From a bacterium (GTDB lineage: Bacteria > Patescibacteriota > Patescibacteriia > Magasanikbacterales > GWA2-37-8), in assembly GCA_021790135.1 (NCBI GenBank), contig JAJYIJ010000065.1, forward strand, positions 1 through 6,011: DNA of 6,011 bases. The letters are read 5' to 3'. The notes beneath the pieces are model-generated. The model was not told where the DNA came from and did not search any database. It worked only from the letters and a program-made list of their open reading frames with translations. Below, piece by piece: positions 1 through 5,335 of this stretch (positions within the stretch are counted from its first letter, which is position 1; every line of letters begins with the position of its first letter). A program made the position numbers and the translations under genes.

Positions 1-242
1 CTAAAACCAAGGTTTTTTTCCTGTGGCAAAAGCGTAACATGCGGAATATCGATGCCTGAAAGCGGTAACACCGTTTCTTCAATTGTGCGAACCGAACTGC
101 CGAATTTCGGATGCGGATTATCCACAATCACCAACTCTAATTGCTCTTTGGGATAGGTCACTTTTTTAAGAGCGCTGACCATATCATCGAGATATGGTTC
201 GCAGTGAAATGATAAATAAATCAGGGCAACTTTAGGCGGCAT
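1..242 (-). CDS. Family-2 glycosyltransferase, N-terminal part (runs off window)
   Basis: This is the first 80 codons of a GT2-type (GT-A fold) glycosyltransferase whose 3' end lies beyond position 1. The reading frame is open from an ATG at 242-240 to the window edge. The protein begins MPPKVALIYLSFHC, a beta strand like the N-termini of the other GT2 proteins here. LVIVDNPHP (residues 37-45) matches the family's nucleotide-binding VVDNAS segment, with the usual Ala-Ser replaced by Pro-His. QEKNLGF (74-80) is the start of the conserved NxGFxxGNN motif. The acceptor-side half, including the metal-binding and ED motifs, is not visible. The start overlaps the stop of the upstream gene (232-1089) by 11 bases, so translation is probably coupled in one operon. 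No Shine-Dalgarno sequence precedes the ATG; the preceding bases are an A/T-rich stretch. The sugar transferred is unknown. The family call is good; the exact function is open. Confidence 0.8.
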   Translation of the reverse strand, partial: MPPKVALIYLSFHCEPYLDDMVSALKKVTYPKEQLELVIVDNPHPKFGSSVRTIEETVLPLSGIDIPHVTLLPQEKNLGF

Positions 243-1089
243 AATATTTAAAATTCTTTCGCCATTTCCACATATATTTCAGCCAGCTTTGCAGATGGAT
301 ACGGGCTAATTTATTTTTGAATAAGGCTTTAAAAATTCCAGGCACTTTAGCGGAATCACGAGCGTGGCGGTGCTGAATCACTATATCATGCACATAATAG
401 ACTGGCCAGCCTTTTTCCCACATGCGATGGCACCAGTCGCAGTCTTCGAGGTACATAAAATAGCGATCATCAAACCAACCGACTTGTTCGGTCACCTCAT
501 GGCGTACGATCATCGCGGCTCCGAGAACCCAGTCAACTGGCCGGGTAGAATTGTGGTCAAAATCTTTCATCAAAAGACGATTGGTATATTTTTGTACCCA
601 CCGATATTTTTTGTCCCAATTAATTTGTTTCAGAGGCTTAATCAAGAGCGAAGGAAGGTCAAAACGGTAGCAAGCATATTGTAAACTGCCATCCATATTG
701 ACAAGTTTTGGACCAATACAACCAATTTTTGGATGCTCGTCCATAAAGTGCACCACACGTTCAATGGTCTTACTGCCAGAAGGAATGACGGTATCTCGAT
801 TGAGAGCGAAATAATACCGTGCTGGTGTCGCTTTAAAACCATTATTATTGCCGCGACCAAAACCGACATTGCCCCCTGAGTCGACGTACTTCACTTCCGG
901 ATAACGCTCAGCAATTTCTTTTTTGATGCCGTCTTTATTTTCGGAATTGTCAGCAACAGTAATCTGCACCTGATACGGGCAGTCGATAATATCGGCACGG
1001 ATCGAGTCGATTGCCTGGAAAATATCATCTTTGCAGAGAAAATTGACGAATACGATATTGATGTCTTTCATACTCTCTATTGCCACCAT
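232..1089 (-). CDS. Family-2 glycosyltransferase (WbbL/COG1216-like)
   Basis: This is a complete GT-A glycosyltransferase of 285 residues, a typical length for WbbL-like rhamnosyl- and related transferases acting on lipid-linked glycans at the cytoplasmic membrane face. Visible motifs: ITVADNSENKDG (residues 43-54, nucleotide binding), GGNVGFGRGNNNG (72-84), LNRDT (96-100, DxD-equivalent with Arg where relatives carry Pro), VLGAAMIVRHEV (188-199), and YLEDCDWCHR (213-222) with the acidic E215-D216 pair expected near the catalytic base. His240 occupies the late conserved His region. The C-terminus is basic and aromatic (KYMWKWRKNFKYY), which suits peripheral membrane contact. Start choice: the longest frame begins at ATG 1089-1087 and overlaps the upstream gene by 13 bases. 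A second ATG at 1071-1069 (Met7, MKDINIV) lies 5 bases after the upstream stop and aligns better with the neighbours' starts, so a 279-residue product is at least as likely. Substrate not determinable. Confidence 0.9.
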   Translation of the reverse strand: MVAIESMKDINIVFVNFLCKDDIFQAIDSIRADIIDCPYQVQITVADNSENKDGIKKEIAERYPEVKYVDSGGNVGFGRGNNNGFKATPARYYFALNRDTVIPSGSKTIERVVHFMDEHPKIGCIGPKLVNMDGSLQYACYRFDLPSLLIKPLKQINWDKKYRWVQKYTNRLLMKDFDHNSTRPVDWVLGAAMIVRHEVTEQVGWFDDRYFMYLEDCDWCHRMWEKGWPVYYVHDIVIQHRHARDSAKVPGIFKALFKNKLARIHLQSWLKYMWKWRKNFKYYAA

Positions 1090-2114
1090 TGACGCATTTC
1101 CCGCCAGGAGGCGGTACGCTTAGCCTTAATTTCATGCCGTTTTTTTTTAAGATATTTGCGATTTTTCCATAATTCTTGTAGGCCTTTTAATACCTTGCGG
1201 TCATACAAAAGAAAGTAAACCAGCTTTTTCAATTCATACCAAAAAATCCATGGAAAATCAAGTAGAAAATTTTGCCAATATTCATTTTTATACAGGGTTG
1301 CGAGATGATTCTTATAGCTATGATACTTGACCCATTCGGCTTGAACTTTTTTGTTTTTCAGGGCGGCACTGTCCCCCATTTCTCTTGGCCCGGCGCCAGA
1401 ACGATCGTGGTGGGCAACGACATCGAGAAGCACAAATGAACGAAGATGCTCGGAACGGAAACGATATGCTAAATCAAGGTCTTCCTTGTAAGACTCATAA
1501 CTTTGATCAAACATTGTGCCGTCAGAAAAAAAGGCTTTTTTAACGGCGCTCAAGCGAAACATCGGAAAGGCACCGGAAACACCAAATACTTCAAGGGTCG
1601 GCTGCCCGAATTTCATCTTGATGCTGTTCCAGTCGTACTGCGTGTATTGTTCAATGGCGCGGCGGCTCCGAAATATTTTAATTCCAAGGGCATCGACCGT
1701 AGTACTTAAACTTTTTTCAAAATTTTCGCTGGCTTCTTTAAAATTCCATTTCATAAGGCGAGGGCTGACAGCGGCTGCTTCAGGATGGCTGTCCAAAAAT
1801 GTCACCATTTTTTCAAAACAATCCGGCTGCAAGTACATATCATGATTCAACAGCAACACGTATTCGGCGTCGCATTCCTTTAAAGCCTGATTATGACCTG
1901 GTGAAAAACCAACGTTATTTTTATTTTCGATGATCCGAGCCGGTGTTGGAAACTGTTCAAGCTCTTTTTTTATCATGGCAACGCTGTCATCTTGGGAAGC
2001 GTTATCAATAATCAACAAGGACCAATCTTTAAATGATTGGCGGCGCAGCGAAGCAAATAAATATGGAATGTACCGCGCACTATTCCAAGATAAAAGATGC
2101 ACCGAAAGTTTCAT
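1077..2114 (-). CDS. Family-2 glycosyltransferase with long basic C-terminal tail
   Basis: This is a GT-A fold transferase of 345 residues, about 60 longer than its two complete GT2 neighbours. Motifs: MKLSVHLLSWNSA at the N-terminus, IIDNASQDDSV (35-45), NNVGFSPGHN (66-75, the family NxGFxxGNN with His for the first Asn), LLNHDM (88-93, DxD-equivalent with His in place of Pro), FGVSGAF (177-183), and YKEDLDLAYRFR (209-220) with E211-D212 as the acidic pair. His235-His236 lie at the end of the catalytic domain. The extra length is C-terminal: a hydrophobic aromatic stretch (about 282-304) that could be a membrane-associating helix, then a very basic tail (305-345) rich in Lys and Arg and ending in Trp residues. 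The start overlaps the upstream stop in an ATGA arrangement at 2114-2111, the classic sign of coupled translation. No Shine-Dalgarno sequence is seen. The family is secure; donor and acceptor are unknown. Confidence 0.9.
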   Translation of the reverse strand: MKLSVHLLSWNSARYIPYLFASLRRQSFKDWSLLIIDNASQDDSVAMIKKELEQFPTPARIIENKNNVGFSPGHNQALKECDAEYVLLLNHDMYLQPDCFEKMVTFLDSHPEAAAVSPRLMKWNFKEASENFEKSLSTTVDALGIKIFRSRRAIEQYTQYDWNSIKMKFGQPTLEVFGVSGAFPMFRLSAVKKAFFSDGTMFDQSYESYKEDLDLAYRFRSEHLRSFVLLDVVAHHDRSGAGPREMGDSAALKNKKVQAEWVKYHSYKNHLATLYKNEYWQNFLLDFPWIFWYELKKLVYFLLYDRKVLKGLQELWKNRKYLKKKRHEIKAKRTASWREMRQWWQ

Positions 2115-2965
2115 ACGCTGTGGACTTTATCGTTGACCCACGCCAAAGCTATACCAATCGGTCGAGCCGCTGCTAGTGGCAGCCACGTATACCAGGGTTC
2201 CCATTTTCGAAAATAGGTCAGCATGCTTTTGGTAAACTGTTTTTGTTTCCAAAGCGTCGTACGCTGTTTAAAACTTTGTCCAACATAATCGACACAGCTG
2301 ATGACCGGCGTGTGCATCACTTCAAAGCCGAGTCGTTTGGCTTCACGACAGATGTCGACGTCTTCAAACCAAATATAGTAGCGCGGGTCAAACGCCCAGC
2401 CAAGTTTTTCATAGAGTTCACGACGCATGAGCAAAAATGAGCCGCGGACAGAATCGACCTCTTGTTCCTGGTCGGGATTAAAATCTTTAAATAAATAACG
2501 ATCAAGAAGGCCGGGGAAAAGATGCGGGAGTTTGAGAATAAGTGCCAATTGATCAACCAGGCCGGGAAGGCGGCGCGGCTTGGCGTCGACGTTCACATTG
2601 CCTTTTTCATCAATTAGTTTACAACTTGCTAAACCGACAGCAGGACGCTGCCGCATCCATTCAAGCATCGTATCTAATGTCCCTGGCAGTACGCGCATAT
2701 CGGGATTTAAAAAAAGGAGGTATTCTCCTCTAGCTTCCTCAGCACCGAGATTATTACCACCCGGAAAACCAAGATTTTTGGATGCTACGACCAGTTTCAC
2801 CTCGGGAAATTCTTTTTTAATAAGCGCAGCTGTTTTGTCTGATGACGCATTATCCACGACTATCTCCTCGCAAGAAAATTTTTGACAACCAAGGCGGACG
2901 GAACGTATTTGTTCACCAATTAATTTTTCTGAATTCCAGGTCACCGTAATAACGGAAAGGTCCAT
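2111..2965 (-). CDS. Family-2 glycosyltransferase, probable rhamnosyltransferase-like (WbbL/COG1216)
   Basis: This is the first gene of the four-gene GT2 operon and the closest of the set to the family consensus (284 residues). Motifs in order: MDLSVITVTWNSE (1-13), IVVDNASSDKT (35-45), KNLGFPGGNN (63-72), FLNPDM (85-90, the NPD form of the metal-binding motif), VRGSFLLMRREL (173-184), and WFEDVDICREAKRLGFEV (199-216) with E201-D202. The usual His before the GxS motif is replaced by Asp226 in CVDYVGQSF (224-232). A tail (about 233-284) carries Trp-rich and hydrophobic segments that may contact the membrane. The ATG at 2965-2963 sits about 17 bases downstream of the predicted transcription start of the promoter at 2989-3017, with no Shine-Dalgarno sequence in that short leader. 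Rhamnosyl transfer is suggested by family resemblance and the neighbouring RmlD genes, not proven. Confidence 0.92.
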   Translation of the reverse strand: MDLSVITVTWNSEKLIGEQIRSVRLGCQKFSCEEIVVDNASSDKTAALIKKEFPEVKLVVASKNLGFPGGNNLGAEEARGEYLLFLNPDMRVLPGTLDTMLEWMRQRPAVGLASCKLIDEKGNVNVDAKPRRLPGLVDQLALILKLPHLFPGLLDRYLFKDFNPDQEQEVDSVRGSFLLMRRELYEKLGWAFDPRYYIWFEDVDICREAKRLGFEVMHTPVISCVDYVGQSFKQRTTLWKQKQFTKSMLTYFRKWEPWYTWLPLAAARPIGIALAWVNDKVHSV

Positions 2966-2988
2966 ATGTTCTGGCTAGTAAGGCTTTT

Positions 2989-3017
2989 AGTATAGCAATT
3001 TTAGCTTGTTTTGTAAA
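2989..3017 (-). promoter_or_regulatory. Sigma70-type promoter for the GT2 operon
   Basis: Reading the minus strand, a -35 box TTTACA (3017-3012; consensus TTGACA) is followed by a 17-base spacer and a -10 box TATACT (2994-2989; consensus TATAAT). Each box matches five of six positions and the spacing is ideal. Transcription would start near 2982, giving a leader of only about 17 bases before the ATG at 2965. It lies just beyond the terminator of the upstream gene, so the four GT2 genes can be transcribed independently of the fusion gene. This is inferred from sequence only. Confidence 0.75.
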
Positions 3018-3031
3018 CATTTTTACTACAG

Positions 3032-3053
3032 AAAAACCCCGACATGGCGGGGT
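3032..3053 (-). terminator. Rho-independent terminator of the GT4-RmlD fusion gene
   Basis: On the minus strand an ACCCCG stem (3053-3048), a six-base loop and CGGGGT (3041-3036) form a GC-rich hairpin running directly into a T tract (3036-3032). A-rich bases before the hairpin can pair with the T tract and lengthen the stem. It begins about 24 bases after the stop codon at 3078, the expected place for the end of the upstream transcript. The plus strand also has a T tract after the hairpin (3055-3059), so it could act in both directions, though no plus-strand gene is seen here. Confidence 0.85.
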
Positions 3054-3077
3054 CTTTTTCGAGCATTAACCAAAAGC

Positions 3078-5210
3078 TTAAACGGCCGTTCGATAAACCG
3101 CATGATGGCCAAACTGTTTCTTTGTCCCTGAAAAAGCGTAAGCAAAATCTTCTTTTAGATAATCTGCCAAGGCCACCTGCCAGGGGCGCATGCAATTAAG
3201 TCCTTCCCGGTCAAGACGTTCAGTAGCAAGACATTCCGAGCGCGGTCGCGTCACGGTAAAACTATGCGAGAAAAATCCGGCATCCACCGGCGTCACCTCA
3301 ATGCGATCCTGATAGCCAAGAATTTTTATAATCTCTTTGGCAATATCATACCGAGTGGCGAAACCACTGTTTGTCAAATGATAAATACCCCGAGCATCTT
3401 CTCCCAAAAGCACCAGCAAATTTTCCGCCACATCTTGGGTATAGGAAATAGAACCGGATATATCGGCTAGAGCATGCAGTTTCTTTTTGCCGGCCACGAT
3501 CTGTTCGACAATTTTTGCCACGAACTTTTTATCCTTGGTGGGGCCGCCACCGATAAGCCAGCCTAAACGAAGCGTAAGATAGTCACGCGCATAGTACTCA
3601 GCCATCATGGCACCGGCCTGTTTGGTCAATCCATAAACTGTCTTCGGGCACGGCTCATCACCTTCGCGGTACGCTTTCTTTTCGCCATCAAATATCCCTG
3701 ATGTACTAATATACACTAGCTTCGCGCCATAACGCGTGGAGAGCTGAGCGGCATATTTTACCGAAAGTGTGTTGACAGTATACGCCTTGGGAAGGTCTCG
3801 TTCACACTCCTCAAGATTCGTCAGGGCAGCTAAGTGAACGATATAATCCGGATGAAAATTCGCAACAACCTTTTCGAAGGATCCTTCATCAGTTACATCA
3901 AGCGCGGTCAACCACGGTTCATGTGAACGGCGACTCGTTGCCAAAATTTCGTACTTTTTTCGGCACTTCTCGTAGATTGCTTGTCCAAGCATACCGCCGG
4001 CACCGGTAATAAGCATTTTTTTTCTTTTGTATCCCTGATTCTTTTTGCGATTTTTCTGCGCTACCTTAGACAACATCGGTTTGTGGGCAGCTTTTTTGAC
4101 TAATTTAAAATACTCATAAGCAACGGCATCCCAACTATACATAAGCATGGCACGCTCGGCGCTTTTTTGGCCAAGGCTCAAGGCACGTTCCGGTGCCTCA
4201 GAAAGAAGACGGAATTGATTGGCTAAATCCGCAACCGAAAGTCGGTAAAAAATGCTGGTTTCCCCAAGCGGCTCGCGGTTTTCCGGTTTATCGTTGGCAA
4301 CCACACAAATACCGCGACCCATGGCTTCGATAACCGCTGGCGAAATACCACCCACTTCAGCAGCGCGAACATAGGCCAATGAATGCTTCACTAATTGTTT
4401 ATACGCTTCTCCGAAGACAAAACCCAAAAAGTGTACTCGCTCATTAGCGGCGTTCTTAATTTTTTTGACGAATTCAGGATTATAACGATTATCACCAACC
4501 ATTACCAAGGGCAATTTACTTCCGGAAGCGACATAGGCCTCTACCACGAGCAGCGGATTGTTTTCCGGTTCGAAACGAGCCACGTAGATAAAGTATTTTT
4601 TATTTTCAAGTTTGTATCGTACTAAAATATCATTATTCGTTTCTCCGTCGGATTCAATATCAGTACCATAGGGAATATGGGTGCTATTTGTTCTACGAGT
4701 TTGCTCATAAAATTCGCGCACGCTGGCAGCATCAGTCACCACTTCCGTAGCGACATATTTGGCAATATAGGAACAACTTTTAAGGTACCAGCGGGCAAAA
4801 GCATTCCATTTTTTTCGTTCCCAGTCCAAACCATCAACACAGAATATAACTTTTTTACCAAAGAGTTTCGCTAGCGCAGCGAAGGGTGCGTTGCCGACGT
4901 TGACGATAACAAAAATATCTGCCGTATTTCTAATGATGGCGTGTAAAACACTGAGCACGGTGTGTACTGGCGTATCTAAAATTTTATGACGAATCGTCGA
5001 CAAATATACCAACCGAGCGCCTTTGAATTGTCTGGGATGATTTTTAAAATATTGTTTGCGACAATAGACGGTGACGGCCGCGCCGAAAGCAACAAAACTC
5101 TTCGCCAATTCTTCAACAAGCGTTTCAAATCCACCATAACTATTGGGAATTCCACGAGAGCCAATAAAGGCAACGCGGACGTTATTAGTTTTGTTTTTAG
5201 ATTGTTCCAT
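3078..5210 (-). CDS. GT4/DUF1972-type glycosyltransferase fused to RmlD-like sugar-nucleotide reductase
   Basis: One uninterrupted 710-residue frame carries two enzymes. Residues 11-375 are a GT-B glycosyltransferase. The N-terminal half has the DUF1972 signature RVAFIGSRGIPNSYGGFET (12-30). The second half is a Glycos_transf_1 domain with EVGGISPAVIEAMG (285-298), the form of the donor-binding E...E motif seen in DUF1972 proteins. That family includes rhamnosyltransferases. A Lys/Arg-rich linker (376-398) leads to an RmlD-type SDR domain (399-686): ITGAGGMLG (401-409, NAD(P) binding), STSGIFDG (502-509), YGLTK (526-530, catalytic Tyr526 and Lys530), TRPRSECLATERL (654-666) and RPWQVALADYL (675-685). 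RmlD reduces dTDP-4-dehydrorhamnose to dTDP-L-rhamnose. A 24-residue tail follows. Start: ATG 5210-5208 is preferred. An in-frame GTG at 5252, giving 724 residues, lies inside the promoter spacer and upstream of the predicted transcript start. Domain families are secure; exact substrates are inferred. Confidence 0.88.
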   Translation of the reverse strand: MEQSKNKTNNVRVAFIGSRGIPNSYGGFETLVEELAKSFVAFGAAVTVYCRKQYFKNHPRQFKGARLVYLSTIRHKILDTPVHTVLSVLHAIIRNTADIFVIVNVGNAPFAALAKLFGKKVIFCVDGLDWERKKWNAFARWYLKSCSYIAKYVATEVVTDAASVREFYEQTRRTNSTHIPYGTDIESDGETNNDILVRYKLENKKYFIYVARFEPENNPLLVVEAYVASGSKLPLVMVGDNRYNPEFVKKIKNAANERVHFLGFVFGEAYKQLVKHSLAYVRAAEVGGISPAVIEAMGRGICVVANDKPENREPLGETSIFYRLSVADLANQFRLLSEAPERALSLGQKSAERAMLMYSWDAVAYEYFKLVKKAAHKPMLSKVAQKNRKKNQGYKRKKMLITGAGGMLGQAIYEKCRKKYEILATSRRSHEPWLTALDVTDEGSFEKVVANFHPDYIVHLAALTNLEECERDLPKAYTVNTLSVKYAAQLSTRYGAKLVYISTSGIFDGEKKAYREGDEPCPKTVYGLTKQAGAMMAEYYARDYLTLRLGWLIGGGPTKDKKFVAKIVEQIVAGKKKLHALADISGSISYTQDVAENLLVLLGEDARGIYHLTNSGFATRYDIAKEIIKILGYQDRIEVTPVDAGFFSHSFTVTRPRSECLATERLDREGLNCMRPWQVALADYLKEDFAYAFSGTKKQFGHHAVYRTAV

Positions 5211-5231
5211 ACGTATTTTCCAAAACAGATT

Positions 5232-5260
5232 ACCATACTCTCTTTTCCTCACTTTGTCAA
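5232..5260 (-). promoter_or_regulatory. Sigma70-type promoter for the fusion gene
   Basis: On the minus strand a perfect -35 hexamer TTGACA (5260-5255) is followed by exactly 17 bases and TATGGT (5237-5232), which matches the -10 consensus at four of six positions, including the key first TA and final T. The predicted start of transcription is near 5225, about 15 bases before the ATG at 5210. It lies between the terminator of the preceding rmlD gene and the fusion gene, so it is well placed to drive the fusion gene alone. Confidence 0.72.
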
Positions 5261-5292
5261 GTGTTTATGCAGATTTTTGGCTTATTTAAAAC

Positions 5293-5316
5293 AAAAAACA
5301 CTACCAATGGTAGTGT
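5293..5316 (-). terminator. Rho-independent terminator of the rmlD gene
   Basis: A perfect 8-base-pair stem, ACACTACC (5316-5309 on the minus strand) with GGTAGTGT (5305-5298) around a three-base loop, runs straight into a T-rich tract on the minus strand (5298-5293, interrupted by one G and then more T). The hairpin begins about 19 bases after the rmlD stop codon at 5338-5336. It should end the upstream transcript before the next promoter at 5232-5260. Confidence 0.87.
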
Positions 5317-5335
5317 GCTTTTGCTCCCTTTTGTC

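Noticed and set aside
364..684. Plus-strand open frame of about 106 codons
   Set aside because: It lies wholly antisense to the well-supported GT2 gene at 232-1089 and shows no family motif or initiation signal. It is a shadow of that gene's codon use.
2111..2113. Possible TGA recoding (as in some CPR lineages)
   Set aside because: TGA ends the GT2 at 2111-2965 at a normal family length with an ATGA overlap to the next start, so it is used as a stop here.
3001..3195. Minus-strand 64-codon frame overlapping the end of the fusion gene
   Set aside because: It is in another frame of the fusion gene's 3' end and runs through the terminator hairpin and the -35 box of the next promoter. It has no recognisable features.
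3078..5210. The fusion as an artefact of a sequencing indel between two genes
   Set aside because: Both domains are intact and in frame. The alternative frames through the A8 junction do not meet a nearby stop, so there is no trace of a lost gene end. It remains worth checking in reads and is listed as a finding.
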